A DNA stretch of 64,000 nt from Streptomyces glomeratus (GCF_021462825.1 NZ_JAKEEB010000004.1:1-64000); one strand, 5' to 3'; numbered from the stretch's first letter, positions 43,608-53,008 are shown. Program-made: numbers and translations. Notes: generated by a model not told the origin, from the letters alone.

Positions 43608-44486
43608 TCAGGGACGGCGGACGCCCGCAAAGAGGTCGTCCTCCGGCAGGGAGGTGTCCACGAGCGACTTCGCCAGCTCGTACTCCTCCGTCGGCCAGAC
43701 CTCCTTCTGCAGCTCCATCGGGACGCGGAACCAGCCGCCGTCGGGGTCGATCTGCGTGGCGTGCGCGATCAGCGCCTTGTCGCGGATCTCGAAGAAGTCC
43801 GCGCACGGGACATGGGTGGTCAGGGTGCGCTCGACGCGCTCGAACTCGTCCCACCGCTTCAGCCAGTCGCCGTAGGGCGACTCCAGGCCGCGCTCGAGCA
43901 TCGCCTTGTGGAGCGCCTCGGTGCGCGGGCGGTTGAAGCCCTGGTTGTAGTAGAGCTTCAGCGGCTGCCACGCCGGGCCGAACTCCGCCTCCGGGTACTT
44001 CTCGGTGTCCGCCGCGCCCTCGAACGCCACCATCGAGATCTTGTGGGTCATGATGTGGTCGGGGTGCGGGTAGCCGCCGTTCTCGTCGTAGGTGGTGATC
44101 ACCTGCGGGCGGAAGGCGCGGATCTTGCGGACGAGCTCTCCGGCCGCCTTGTCGACGTCCTCCAGGGCGAAGCACCCCTCGGGCAGCGGGGGCAGCGGGT
44201 CGCCCTCCGGCAGGCCGGAGTCGATGAAGCCGAGCCACTCCTGCCGGACGCCCAGGATCTCCCGGGCCTCGTCCATCTCCTTCTTGCGTACTTCGTGGAT
44301 GTGCTCCTCGATGTATGTGTCGCCCTGGAGCTTCGGGTTGAGGATGGAGCCGCGTTCCCCGCCCGTGCAGGTCACCACCAGCACGTCCACCCCCTCGGAC
44401 ACGTACTTCGCCATGGTGGCCGCGCCCTTGCTCGACTCGTCGTCGGGGTGGGCGTGCACGGCCATCAGTCGCAGTTGGTCAGTCAA
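43608..44486 (-). CDS. mca: mycothiol S-conjugate amidase
   Basis: A 292-residue zinc amidase of the LmbE/PIG-L family that cleaves mycothiol S-conjugates to glucosaminyl-inositol and a mercapturic acid during detoxification. Motifs: VHAHPDDESSKGAATMA (zinc H13, D16), TCTGGERGSI, GLPEGDPLPPLPEG and NGGYPHPDHIMTH with the second zinc-ligand set. Start appears to be TTG at 44486, with GAGGA ~8 bases upstream; this gives the expected N-terminus TDQLRLMAVHAHPDD. Mycothiol is an actinobacterial thiol, which supports the host assignment. Divergent from the DUF4307 gene. Confidence 0.95.
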   Translation of the reverse strand: MTDQLRLMAVHAHPDDESSKGAATMAKYVSEGVDVLVVTCTGGERGSILNPKLQGDTYIEEHIHEVRKKEMDEAREILGVRQEWLGFIDSGLPEGDPLPPLPEGCFALEDVDKAAGELVRKIRAFRPQVITTYDENGGYPHPDHIMTHKISMVAFEGAADTEKYPEAEFGPAWQPLKLYYNQGFNRPRTEALHKAMLERGLESPYGDWLKRWDEFERVERTLTTHVPCADFFEIRDKALIAHATQIDPDGGWFRVPMELQKEVWPTEEYELAKSLVDTSLPEDDLFAGVRRP

Positions 44487-44643
44487 GACTCGATCCTCAG
44501 TAAGTCGGCAAGTCGGCGCCCGGTGTGAAACGACGCGACGGGCGGCTTCTATAGTGACCGAACCGGGGCGCGAATAATTCCGGGTCCGGTCCCGGAGGGC
44601 CCCCTTCCGGGACGTTCGTCCCGTTCCTGCCGAGAGGACGGTC

Positions 44644-45042
44644 ATGAGCACGGCGAGCACGCGGCTGCCCGAGGGCCGTTACGGCCGCTCCGCGGACGAG
44701 CGCGCCGACCGCACCCTCAAGATCGTCGGCAGTGTGCTGGGCGCGCTGCTGCTCGCGATCGTCGGCTGGTTCGCGTACCACTACGTGGCCCAGAACAAGA
44801 TCGGCGCCGAGGTCATCACCTTCGAGGCCGCGCACGACTCGGTCAGGATCCATCTCGAGGTCCGCAAGGACGCGGACACGGCCGGTTACTGCACCCTGCG
44901 CTCCCAGTCGGCGGACGGTACCGAGGTGGGCCGCGCGGACTTCCGGTTCGGCGGACACGCCACGCGCATCGACAAGGTGGTCACGCTCCGTACCACGGCC
45001 CAGGGCAGCACGGCGGAGCTGCTCGGCTGCCACGCCGACTGA
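44644..45042 (+). CDS. DUF4307 single-pass membrane protein
   Basis: A 132-residue actinobacterial protein. The cytoplasmic N-terminus carries the family motif LPEGRYGRSADERADR, followed by one membrane helix (~27-48) and an extracytoplasmic beta domain with two Cys (GYCTLRS, LLGCHAD) likely to form a disulfide. The role is unknown. The ATG has GAGAGGAC upstream. Usual neighbour of mca in actinobacteria, as here. Confidence 0.88.
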   Translation: MSTASTRLPEGRYGRSADERADRTLKIVGSVLGALLLAIVGWFAYHYVAQNKIGAEVITFEAAHDSVRIHLEVRKDADTAGYCTLRSQSADGTEVGRADFRFGGHATRIDKVVTLRTTAQGSTAELLGCHAD

Positions 45043-45210
45043 CTCGTCCCGTGTCACATGGCCGCTGACCTGGGTCGACGTAATTCTGATGGCTTATGTC
45101 CTCCCCCTTTCGCCGCTGAATTGTTAGGCTCGTGGTTTCGCCCACCCGTGAAGGAACATTCTTCTGGGTAGGGCGATGCTTTGTATTCCCAGTACCGACG
45201 AGGAGCACCT

Positions 45211-45708
45211 GTGACCCAGACCAGCGAGAACGTCACCTGGCTGACCCAGGAGGCGTACAACCAGCTCAAGGCCGAGCTGGAGTACCTTTCTGGTCCCGCG
45301 CGCACGGAGATCGCCGCCAAGATCGCCGCCGCGCGCGAGGAGGGGGACCTGCGTGAGAACGGCGGGTACCACGCGGCCAAGGAGGAGCAGGGCAAGCAGG
45401 AGCTCCGTGTGCGCCAGCTGACCCAGCTCCTGGAGAACGCCAAGGTCGGCGAGGCCCCGGCGGCCGACGGTGCTGTGGCGCCGGGCATGGTCGTCACGAT
45501 CGCCTTCGACGGCGACGAGGACGACACCCTGACCTTCCTGCTGGCGTCCCGCGAGTACGCGAGCTCCGACATCGAGACCTACTCGCCGCAGTCCCCGCTG
45601 GGGACGGGCGTGAACGGCAAGAAGGTCGGCGAGGACGCCGAGTACGAGCTGCCGAACGGCAAGAAGGCCACGGTGAAGATCCTGAAGGCCGAGCCGTACT
45701 CCGGCTGA
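45211..45708 (+). CDS. greA: transcription elongation factor GreA
   Basis: A 165-residue GreA, which stimulates cleavage of backtracked RNA in RNA polymerase. The N-terminal coiled coil carries the catalytic acidic tip in EEGDLRENGGYHAAKEEQ. The C-terminal FKBP-like domain is recognisable in SPLGTGVNGKKVGEDAEYELPNGKKA. The GTG at 45211 has GAGGAG six bases upstream; an earlier in-frame start is not supported. Followed by a strong terminator. Confidence 0.95.
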   Translation: MTQTSENVTWLTQEAYNQLKAELEYLSGPARTEIAAKIAAAREEGDLRENGGYHAAKEEQGKQELRVRQLTQLLENAKVGEAPAADGAVAPGMVVTIAFDGDEDDTLTFLLASREYASSDIETYSPQSPLGTGVNGKKVGEDAEYELPNGKKATVKILKAEPYSG

Positions 45709-45720
45709 GAAGCGGGACAT

Positions 45721-45759
45721 GACGAGACCCCGGCCCCGTGGGGGCGCCGGGGTCTCGTC
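45721..45759 (+). terminator. terminator of greA
   Basis: A 14-bp stem GACGAGACCCCGGC / GCCGGGGTCTCGTC with an 11-base GC-rich loop, 12 bases after the greA stop. Confidence 0.88.
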
Positions 45760-45801
45760 ACGCGGCGGGCGGCCGGGGCCGGACGACCGGGATCGTCCGC
45801 C

Positions 45802-46191
45802 TCACCGCCTGCACTCGAGGAAGACTCCGCCGCTGCTCTTCACATCACTGTGGCCGTTCGGCCTCTTCCCGATCACCCAGGTCTTGAACGATCCGTACGT
45901 GGGGCATTTGACGGACGTGACCACGCTCCCCACGGAGCCGGGCGAGACATTGACGCAGTTGTTCTTGAGCTCGACCCAGCCCTCGAACGTCTCACCCAGG
46001 AGGGAGACGCAGACCCTCTTGTAGCCCGCGTAGTGGGCGCTGGCGACGACCTCGTGCGCATAGATCTTCGGCGTCCACGCGTCCAGCTCGTACGCCTGGG
46101 TCGCGGCCATCGCCTGGGGCGCTCCGCCGATCATCGCCACCGCCGCGACCGCCGCGGCGACAGCACCCATCCGTCGCTTGTGCTTGAGCAT
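45802..46191 (-). CDS. small secreted protein with four cysteines
   Basis: A 129-residue exported protein of unknown function. A signal peptide (1-29; RRMGAVAAAVAAVAMIGGAP, cut after AMA) leaves a ~100-residue mature domain. Four Cys (VCVSLL, NNCVNV, VKCPTY, LECRR) should give two disulfides; the spacing resembles small beta-sandwich secreted proteins. Start ATG well placed for the signal. Divergent from a single-domain LuxR gene ~290 bases away, which might regulate it. Confidence 0.75.
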   Translation of the reverse strand: MLKHKRRMGAVAAAVAAVAMIGGAPQAMAATQAYELDAWTPKIYAHEVVASAHYAGYKRVCVSLLGETFEGWVELKNNCVNVSPGSVGSVVTSVKCPTYGSFKTWVIGKRPNGHSDVKSSGGVFLECRR

Positions 46192-46482
46192 CGATCCCCC
46201 GTTTCACATCGGTGCCGGAGGCACCTCCGAGCCCCCGGGGTTGCTCGGGCATCATCCATGCCATGGAGCCCGCGCCGACATCCCCCGCCCAGGGGGTCTT
46301 CCTCCGGGCCCCTGCAGGGCCGGGCGGCCGTCCTCCGGGCGTCCGGAGGATCCATTCACCGAATCATCACCTGGCGTTCGAGGGCCACCCCCTACAGTCG
46401 TGATCCGGATGCACGCCTGACCCGCGTGCGTTGGTGACTGCGCGGCAGCCGGCGCAGCGCCTTTCCAACCAGGGGGATACGC

Positions 46483-46830
46483 GTGATGAACATCGGCCTT
46501 GTTGACCGCAGCCCACAAGAGAGCACGAAGCTCCGGAGCGTTCCGGGAGCCGTCGCCGTGCGCGCCTGCGCATCGTGCGAGTGCCCGGCACGGACCGAGG
46601 CCCGGGCTGTGCTGGGTGCCCTCTCGGCGCGGGAGCTGGAGGTGCTCGCGCTCGCCGGTGACGGCCTCTCCAACCCGGAGATAGCGCAGATCCTCACCAT
46701 CAGTCCCGAGACGGCCAAGGACCATCTGCACAGCATCTACCGCAAGCTCGGTGTGCGCAGCCGTCTGCAGGCCGCCAAGATCGCCTGGCAGGCGGGCATC
46801 ACCAGTGGCCGGCCGTCCGGCACCCGATGA
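46483..46830 (+). CDS. orphan single-domain LuxR-type DNA-binding protein
   Basis: A 115-residue regulator consisting essentially of a LuxR helix-turn-helix (~48-110; LSARELEVLALAGDGLSNPEIAQIL, SPETAKDHLHSIYRKLGVRS) with a short Cys-containing N-terminal part (ACASCECPA). There is no receiver or ligand domain, so control must come from abundance, redox chemistry or partners. GTG 46483 or the following ATG 46486 may be used; AGGGGGA lies five to eight bases upstream. A second protein of the same length and type lies at 60571. Confidence 0.85.
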   Translation: MMNIGLVDRSPQESTKLRSVPGAVAVRACASCECPARTEARAVLGALSARELEVLALAGDGLSNPEIAQILTISPETAKDHLHSIYRKLGVRSRLQAAKIAWQAGITSGRPSGTR

Positions 46831-46863
46831 CCGGGCGGGGAGACCGGCGAGTCTCGGGGTGGC

Positions 46864-48093
46864 TCAGTCGATGACCGTGTAGCCGGCGTCGCGCAGGGCG
46901 TGACCGACCTCGGCGCAGTGCGCGGGACCCTTCGTCTCCAGGTGCAGCTCCACCTCCGCCTCCGTCAGCCCGAGCCGTGGGTCGGTCCGTACGTGGCTCA
47001 CATCGAGGACGTTGGCGTCCGCCGCCGACAGCACCCCGAGCAGCGAGGCCAGAACCCCCGGCCGGTCGGTCAGACGCAGCCGGACGGCCAGGTAGCGGCC
47101 CTGCGCGGCCATGCCGTGCCGCAGGATGCGCTGCATCAGCACGGGGTCGACGTTCCCGCCGGACAGCACCGCGACCACCGGGCCCTCGAAGCCGTCCGGC
47201 TCACTCATCAGCGCCGCCACAGGGCTCGCGCCGGCCGGCTCGACGACCAGCTTGGCCCGCTCCAGGCAGAGCAGCAGCGCGGCGGACAGCGCGTCCTCGG
47301 ACACCGTACGGACCTCGTCGACCAGGTCGCGGACGATCCGGAACGGCACATCGCCGGGCCGGCCCACCATGATGCCGTCGGCCATGGTGGCCGGGTTCCC
47401 CACCGACACCGGGCGTCCGGCCGCCAGCGAAGGCGGATACGCGGCCGCGCCCTTCGCCTGCACGCCCACCACCCGCACGTCCGGACGCAGCGCCTTCACC
47501 GCGGTCGCGATGCCCGCGATCAGTCCACCGCCGCCGACGCCGACGACGATCGTGCGCACCTCGGGGCACTGCTCCAGGATCTCGAGCCCGACCGTGCCCT
47601 GGCCCGCGACGATGTCGGGGTGGTCGAAGGGGTGGATGAACACCGCGCCGGTCTCGCACGCGTACTCCTGCGCCGCGGCCAGGGTCTCGTCCACCACCTG
47701 GCCGTGCAGCCGTACGTCCGCGCCGTACTCGCGCGTCGCGCTGATCTTCGGCAGTGCGGCGCCCTTCGGCATGAACACCGTGGAATGCACACCGAGCAGC
47801 GAGGACGCGAGGGCGACCCCCTGCGCGTGGTTGCCGGCGCTCGCGGCGACCACGCCCGCCGCCCGCTCCTCGGGCAGCAGCCCCGCGATCCGCACATAGG
47901 CGCCGCGCAGCTTGAACGACCCCGTCCGCTGGAGGTTCTCGCACTTGAGGTGCACCGGCGCGCCGACCAGCCGGGACAGATGCCTGCTGCCCTCCATGGC
48001 GGTGACACGAGCCACCCCCGAGAGCATCTTCTGGGCGCCGCGGACGTCGTCCAGCGTCACCGTCGGCAAGGGATCGGCCGTGCTGTAGCTCAT
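46864..48093 (-). CDS. ilvA: threonine ammonia-lyase (threonine dehydratase)
   Basis: A 409-residue PLP fold-II enzyme converting L-threonine to 2-oxobutanoate and ammonia. The PLP Lys is K61 in RTGSFKLRGA, the phosphate-binding loop GGGGLIAG lies mid-protein, and SAGNHAQGVA matches the family. A C-terminal ACT domain (~330-409; LTDRPGVLASLLGVLSAADANVLDV) is of the single, shorter type and should bind an amino-acid effector. It may be catabolic or biosynthetic. The ATG at 48093 fits the conserved N-terminus. Confidence 0.93.
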   Translation of the reverse strand: MSYSTADPLPTVTLDDVRGAQKMLSGVARVTAMEGSRHLSRLVGAPVHLKCENLQRTGSFKLRGAYVRIAGLLPEERAAGVVAASAGNHAQGVALASSLLGVHSTVFMPKGAALPKISATREYGADVRLHGQVVDETLAAAQEYACETGAVFIHPFDHPDIVAGQGTVGLEILEQCPEVRTIVVGVGGGGLIAGIATAVKALRPDVRVVGVQAKGAAAYPPSLAAGRPVSVGNPATMADGIMVGRPGDVPFRIVRDLVDEVRTVSEDALSAALLLCLERAKLVVEPAGASPVAALMSEPDGFEGPVVAVLSGGNVDPVLMQRILRHGMAAQGRYLAVRLRLTDRPGVLASLLGVLSAADANVLDVSHVRTDPRLGLTEAEVELHLETKGPAHCAEVGHALRDAGYTVID

Positions 48094-48239
48094 GACCACC
48101 AGTCTCGCAGCTCGCCCCCGCCGGCAGCGGGTGTGACCAAGCCCCGGGACGGGTTTCCTCAGCGCAGGTACGGCCCGCGCCCGGGCCGCGTACCCTGTCC
48201 CCCAACCCAGCTCCCCACGCATGAAGTGAGCCCCCGGCC

Positions 48240-48764
48240 ATGCCCACAACACCTGATATGTCGATGGACATGACGATCGTCGGTGACCCCGGTCTCCTGG
48301 ACACGCTGCAGCACGAGGTCGCGGTGTTCGCACGCCGTGCCGAACAGACGCGGCTCGGCGGGGTCGGGCAGGTGCGCAACTCCATGGACCGCGCCGCGTA
48401 CCTGCTGCTCAACCGCCTCGACAAGGAGGGGCCGATGGGCGTCAAGGCGCTCGCGGCGAGCATGGGCATCGACTCCTCGACGGTCACCCGGCAGGTCGCC
48501 CCGCTGGTCGACACCGGTCTCGTCAAGCGCACCTCGCATCCGGAGGACGGTCGCGCGGTGGTGCTCCAGCTCTCCCCGCGCGGGCTGTCCCGCCTGGAGG
48601 AAGTACGGTGCTCCAGGCGCCAGTTGATGGCCGAACTGACGCACGACTGGACGCCGCAGGAGCGCGAGTCGTTCTGCGCCCTCCTCACGCGGTTCAACGT
48701 CGCCCTCTCCGCCCGGCAGGCCGCCCAGGCAGGCCCGGTGGCGGAGTCGCAGCCGGCCTCCTGA
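48240..48764 (+). CDS. MarR-family transcriptional regulator
   Basis: A 174-residue winged-helix MarR regulator. Core ~45-130: LLLNRLDKEGPMGVKALAASMGIDSSTVTRQVAPLVDTGLVKRTSHPEDGRAV-type pattern with the DGR wing, and a C-terminal dimerisation helix. Two Cys (RCSRRQ, FCALL) could serve in redox sensing. Divergent from ilvA with a 146-base gap, but no clear palindrome was noticed there, so its target is open. Confidence 0.9.
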   Translation: MPTTPDMSMDMTIVGDPGLLDTLQHEVAVFARRAEQTRLGGVGQVRNSMDRAAYLLLNRLDKEGPMGVKALAASMGIDSSTVTRQVAPLVDTGLVKRTSHPEDGRAVVLQLSPRGLSRLEEVRCSRRQLMAELTHDWTPQERESFCALLTRFNVALSARQAAQAGPVAESQPAS

Positions 48765-48977
48765 GCCCCCGGGGCGCGCCGTTCGTGCTCACGACGGCAC
48801 ACGCGCGCGTACCGATGCGCCCCGGCTCTTGACCCGAAGGCGTGACCGGTTTCATATGAGACCGGGTCCTGTCGTACGCGGTACCGCGCGCCGTTCACGC
48901 CCCCTGGTCGTGGGTGCGCGACCGCCGCCGCGCGCCGGGTCCCGTTCCCTCAGGGTCGCCCTCAGGCGGGAGGTGCG

Positions 48978-49481
48978 GTGCGAGAACGGCATGAGGCCCA
49001 CGGCGCCCGCCGGGCCCGCGAGTTCGAGGCGTTCGTCGCGGGCGCGGCCGGGCGGCTGCTGCACACCGCCACCCTGCTGACCGCCGAGGCCCCGGACGAC
49101 AACCCACGCGCGCGGCGCCTGCTGACCCTTGCCCTCGCCGAGACCTACACCTCCTGGGACGGGCTGCGCGGCGAGGACCCCTACGACCGGGCCCGTCGCG
49201 GGCTGGCCACCCGCTTCGCGCACAGTGCGTGGCACCGGTACGGGCTGCTCGGACGGCACCGGCCGCACTCGGGGAGCGCCCTCGCGGGCCTGACACCCCA
49301 GCAGCGCCTGATCATCGTCCTCAGGCTCTACGAGGGTGTCGCCGAGGAACAGACGGCGGCACTGCTGGGCCTGCCCGCCCAGCGCGTCCAGGCGATCTGC
49401 GCCCGGGCGACGGCGACACTGCTGCACCCGCCGCAGGACCCGGCACCGGCGGCGCTGGAGGCCGAGGTGGCTCCGTCGTGA
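48978..49481 (+). CDS. degenerate ECF sigma-like protein
   Basis: A 167-residue protein aligning in outline with SigE-family sigma factors. The first half (FEAFVAGAAGRLLHTATLLTAEA, then LALAETYTSWDG) follows region 2, but the usual AEDLVQE core motif is replaced by DNPRARRLLT. The second half has a good region 4 helix-turn-helix (LTPQQRLIIVLRLYEGVAEEQTAALLGLPAQRVQAICARATATL). It may be a weak or specialised sigma factor or a DNA-binding relic. GTG start with GGGAGG four bases upstream. It is coupled to a small membrane protein. Confidence 0.7.
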   Translation: MRERHEAHGARRAREFEAFVAGAAGRLLHTATLLTAEAPDDNPRARRLLTLALAETYTSWDGLRGEDPYDRARRGLATRFAHSAWHRYGLLGRHRPHSGSALAGLTPQQRLIIVLRLYEGVAEEQTAALLGLPAQRVQAICARATATLLHPPQDPAPAALEAEVAPS

Positions 49482-49516
49482 GGCACACGGCGGCAGGGAC
49501 GGACCGGAGGGTGTCG

Positions 49517-49765
49517 ATGAACCTGCCCCAGCGGGAGGCCGCCGTGCGGCGGCTGCTGGAACGCACGCCGCCCCCGGTGCCGCCCGGCCTCCATGCGGAG
49601 GTGGTCCGGCGCGGCAGCCGCATGCTGCGCCGCCGGGCCCTGGCACGCCGCCTGCTGTGGCTGGCGCTGCTCGCCGCCGCCGTCGCCTTCGCGGTCTGGG
49701 CGGCGATGGCCCGCCCCTGGGTGGAGCCGCCCTCGACGACGACTCCACCGATCAGCGACTGGTGA
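49517..49765 (+). CDS. small single-pass membrane protein, possible partner of the sigma-like protein
   Basis: An 82-residue protein. The basic cytoplasmic N-terminus (~1-45; two short helices, PPPVPPGLHAEVVRRG) is followed by one membrane helix (~46-65; LLWLALLAAAVAFAVWAAMA) and a Pro/Thr-rich tail. GGAGG six bases before the ATG at 49517 supports this start; a GTG at 49478 overlapping the upstream stop as GTGA is the alternative and would add 13 residues. The layout of sigma-like gene plus membrane protein recalls sigma/anti-sigma pairs. Confidence 0.65.
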   Translation: MNLPQREAAVRRLLERTPPPVPPGLHAEVVRRGSRMLRRRALARRLLWLALLAAAVAFAVWAAMARPWVEPPSTTTPPISDW

Positions 49766-49781
49766 GACCAGGCCGCTCCAC

Positions 49782-50936
49782 CTAGCCGAGGGCCTGCTGG
49801 AGGTCCTCGAGGAGGTCGTCGACGTTCTCGATGCCCACGGACAGGCGGACCAGGTCGGCCGGCACCTCCAGGGCCGAGCCGGCCGCGGACGCGTGCGTCA
49901 TGCGCCCCGGGTGCTCGATCAGCGACTCGACGCCACCGAGGGACTCGCCGAGCGTGAAGACCTGGGCCCGGTTGCAGACCTCTACGGCCGCCTCCTCGCC
50001 GCCCTCGACCCGGAAGGAGACCATGCCGCCGAACGCCTTCATCTGCTTCGCGGCCACCTCGTGACCGGGGTGCTCCGGCAGGCCCGGGTAGAGCACACCG
50101 GTCACGCGCGCGTGCCGGGTGAGCATGTCGGCGATCTTCGTCGCGTTCTCGCTGTGCCGGTCCATGCGGACCGCCAGCGTCTTGGTGCCGCGCAGCACCA
50201 GCCAGGAGTCGAAGGGGCCGGCGACCGCGCCCATCGCGTTCTGGTGGTAGGCCAGCTCCTCGCCCAGTTCCTGGTCCTGCACGATCAGCGCACCGCCGAC
50301 GACGTCGGAGTGGCCGCCCATGTACTTGGTCAGCGAGTGCACGACGACGTCCGCGCCGAGCGACAGCGGCTGCTGCAGGTAGGGGGTCGCGAACGTGTTG
50401 TCGACGACCAGCCGGGCGCCCGCGTCACGGGCGATCTGGGCGACGGCGGTGATGTCGGTGATGCCGAGCAGCGGGTTGGAGGGGGTCTCCACCCACACGG
50501 CCTTGGTCTTCGGGGTGAGGGCGGCTCGTACGGCGGACGGATCGCTGGTGTCGGCGACCGACCATTCCACGCCCCAGCGGGAGACCACCTTGGCGAAGAG
50601 GCGGAAGGTGCCGCCGTACGCGTCGTTCGGGATGACCACGTGGTCGCCGGGGCGGAGCAGCGTACGCAACAGGCAGTCCTCGGCCGCCAGTCCGGACGCG
50701 AACGCGAGGCCGCGGCGGCCGCCCTCCAGGGCGGCGAGGTTCTCCTCCAGGGCGGTCCTGGTGGGGTTGGCGCTGCGGCTGTACTCGTAGCCGCCGCGCA
50801 GGCCGCCGACACCGTCCTGCTTGTAGGTGGAGACCTGGTAGATCGGCGGGACGACCGCACCGGTGAGGGGGTCGGCGGTGTTCCCCGCGTGGATCGCGCG
50901 GGTCTCGAAGTGTTCGCTGATGTGCCTGTCACTCAT
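49782..50936 (-). CDS. metB: cystathionine gamma-synthase/lyase
   Basis: A 384-residue Cys/Met-metabolism PLP enzyme. The Schiff-base Lys is K204 in VVHSLTKYMGGHSD; YEYSRSANPTRTALE and FASGLAA are intact, and the C-terminal half has SLGGVESLIEHPGRMTH. Reaction: O-succinyl- or O-acetyl-homoserine + cysteine to cystathionine (or the reverse-transsulfuration lyase). Family sequence does not separate these fully; motif fit favours synthase. The ATG at 50936 starts with the conserved N-terminus but has no clear Shine-Dalgarno. Confidence 0.9.
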   Translation of the reverse strand: MSDRHISEHFETRAIHAGNTADPLTGAVVPPIYQVSTYKQDGVGGLRGGYEYSRSANPTRTALEENLAALEGGRRGLAFASGLAAEDCLLRTLLRPGDHVVIPNDAYGGTFRLFAKVVSRWGVEWSVADTSDPSAVRAALTPKTKAVWVETPSNPLLGITDITAVAQIARDAGARLVVDNTFATPYLQQPLSLGADVVVHSLTKYMGGHSDVVGGALIVQDQELGEELAYHQNAMGAVAGPFDSWLVLRGTKTLAVRMDRHSENATKIADMLTRHARVTGVLYPGLPEHPGHEVAAKQMKAFGGMVSFRVEGGEEAAVEVCNRAQVFTLGESLGGVESLIEHPGRMTHASAAGSALEVPADLVRLSVGIENVDDLLEDLQQALG

Positions 50937-51054
50937 GTGCACCGAGGGTAGTGCGCCCGCCGCCTGGATGAGGGACCGCACGGCCGAAGGCCGTTTTCCA
51001 CAGGTTCGGCGACCGGGTTGGCACGGTGTCGGCCCCGTCTGGTTCGCTTGAGTC

Positions 51055-52173
51055 ATGGTGATTCTCTGGGTCCTGATGGCGCTGGCCCTCTTCAGCATGG
51101 TTCTGCTGCCCGTTCTCATGCGCAGGCGCTCGGGTATCCAGCAGGTCGCGCCCGGCGACCCTGACGCCGCGGACCCGGCGAACTACGGCTTTGCGCGCCA
51201 GGAGGAGCTGGACGTCCGGATGCCCGGCCCGGACCAGGATCTGCTGGACGTCCTGGACGTGGTGCAGCGCACTCAGGACTACCGGGCGGCCGCGCAGCTC
51301 CTGGCCGGCACGGAGACGGAGGGCGAGACACGCTGGCAGCGTGTGCAGGCCTTCGCGGGAGCCGCGTCCCTGGAGCTCCGGCAGCGGCCCGGCGGGGTGA
51401 GCGAGACGCCGGGCGGCCAGTGGCTGCGGGTGTGGCGCGCCGAGGCCCCGAAGGACCCCGGCGGCGCGGCGGTGCACGCGGAGTTCCTGGTGCAGCAGGC
51501 GTGGCGCACCTCGACACCGGGGACGGACGAGTTCCGGATCATCATGGAGGAGGCGAGATCGGCGTGCGCGGAGGCGGCGCTGCTGGCCCCCGGTGACCCC
51601 GTCCCGTACATCGTCGAGCTGTCGGTCGCCCGCGGGCTGGCCTACCCGCAGCCGGAGTTCGAGCAGCTCTGGCTGAGGATCCTGGACCGCGCGCCCGCCC
51701 ACATGGGAGCGCACCTGGCGGCCCTGCACTACTGGTGCGAGAAGTGGCACGGCTCACGGGAGCTGGCGTACTCCTTCGCGGAGGCGGCCGCGGCGCGTGC
51801 ACCCCAGGGTTCACTGCTGGCGGCGATGCCGCTCTTCGCGGTCTTCGAGCACCTGCCCGAGGTGAACCTGGTCAGCAGCTTCTACCGGAGCGAGGTCGTG
51901 ACGAAGGCGGTCCACGGCGCGCTCTACGCGCTCCAGTCGGCCCGCCCCGACGACCCGATGCTCGCGCACGTCCGCCACCTCCTGGTGTTCTTCCTCGTCC
52001 GCGGCGAACGCTGGGCGGAGGCGATGGCCCAGCTGGTCCACGTGGACGGCCACGTGGGCGCGCTCCCCTGGACGCTGACCGCCGACCCGGCCGCGGACTA
52101 CGCGGTGTACCGCGCCCTGGCGGTTGCGGGGTACGAGGCCAACGGGGGAAGCCCGGCGACGCTGCCGCACTGA
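51055..52173 (+). CDS. membrane-anchored TPR-like hypothetical protein
   Basis: A 372-residue protein. One N-terminal membrane helix (1-22; ILWVLMALALFSMVLLPVL) is followed by a basic stop (MRRRSG) and a large cytoplasmic helical domain. Repeated helix pairs (SACAEAALLAPGDPVPYIVELSVARGL-like, DRAPAHMGAHLAALHYWCEKW) suggest tetratricopeptide-like repeats. No enzyme motif. The ATG comes five bases after a stop-like junction with no Shine-Dalgarno, possibly leaderless. Same direction as msrA, 77 bases apart. Confidence 0.75.
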   Translation: MVILWVLMALALFSMVLLPVLMRRRSGIQQVAPGDPDAADPANYGFARQEELDVRMPGPDQDLLDVLDVVQRTQDYRAAAQLLAGTETEGETRWQRVQAFAGAASLELRQRPGGVSETPGGQWLRVWRAEAPKDPGGAAVHAEFLVQQAWRTSTPGTDEFRIIMEEARSACAEAALLAPGDPVPYIVELSVARGLAYPQPEFEQLWLRILDRAPAHMGAHLAALHYWCEKWHGSRELAYSFAEAAAARAPQGSLLAAMPLFAVFEHLPEVNLVSSFYRSEVVTKAVHGALYALQSARPDDPMLAHVRHLLVFFLVRGERWAEAMAQLVHVDGHVGALPWTLTADPAADYAVYRALAVAGYEANGGSPATLPH

Positions 52174-52250
52174 GGCCGGGCCCGGAATTCCCGGGTCGAC
52201 GCGCACGTTGAGGTACACGGATCCCACCCCCGTGACCCAGTGGAGACCGC

Positions 52251-52961
52251 ATGTTCCTGCACAGCCGTACGCCCCAGCTGCCGACCCCCGAGCAGGCCCT
52301 GCGCGGTCGCCCGGAGCCGGCCTTCGCGGTCCCCGAGCGGCACACGGTGCTGGGCACCCCGCTCCTCGGCCCCTACCCGGAGGGGCTGGAGATCGCCGAC
52401 TTCGGCCTGGGCTGTTTCTGGGGCGCCGAGCGCAAGTTCTGGCAGCTGCCCTCGGGCGTCCACACCACGCTGGTCGGCTACCAGGGCGGTTACACCCAGA
52501 ACCCGACCTACGAGGAGGTCTGCTCGGGCCTGACGGGCCACACGGAGGCGGTCCGCGTGGTCTACGACCCGAACAAGATCTCCTACAACCGACTGCTCCA
52601 GGTCTTCTGGGAGTCCCACAACCCCACGCAGGGCTTCCGCCAGGGCAACGACGTCGGCACGCAGTACCGCTCGGCGATCTACACCCACTCCCCCGCCCAG
52701 CAGGCCGCCGCCGAGGCCTCCCGCGAGGCCTACCAGAAGGTCCTCACGGCCTCCGGCTACGGCACCATCACCACGGAACTGCTCCCGGCACAGGGCCGCG
52801 ACTTCTACCCGGCCGAGGCATATCACCAGCAATACCTGGACAAGAACCCGGCGGGCTACTGCGGGCTCGGTGGGACGGGGGTCCTGCTGGGTGACCCGTT
52901 CGAGACGAACTGGGGGGCCTCGTGCCCGACGGGGCTCACTCCGGCCCCGACGGTTGACTGA
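52251..52961 (+). CDS. msrA: peptide methionine (S)-S-oxide reductase
   Basis: A 236-residue MsrA repairing oxidised methionine. The catalytic Cys is C55 in [13 protein letters not shown]. The acidic/aromatic substrate site ([30 protein letters not shown]) and [11 protein letters not shown] are intact. The C-terminal Cys residues (GYCGLGG, ASCPTG) are positioned as resolving cysteines. The N-terminal ~45 residues are an actinobacterial extension. Followed by a strong bidirectional terminator. Confidence 0.95.
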   Translation: MFLHSRTPQLPTPEQALRGRPEPAFAVPERHTVLGTPLLGPYPEGLEIADFGLGCFWGAERKFWQLPSGVHTTLVGYQGGYTQNPTYEEVCSGLTGHTEAVRVVYDPNKISYNRLLQVFWESHNPTQGFRQGNDVGTQYRSAIYTHSPAQQAAAEASREAYQKVLTASGYGTITTELLPAQGRDFYPAEAYHQQYLDKNPAGYCGLGGTGVLLGDPFETNWGASCPTGLTPAPTVD

Positions 52962-53008
52962 CCGCCGGCATTCGTCGTTCGCCTGCTGACCGGGCGGGCC
53001 GCAGATGG

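Noticed and set aside
41088..44528. 1146-codon open frame on the plus strand over the YyaL and mca genes
   Set aside because: Antisense to two clearly functional genes; no conserved motif.
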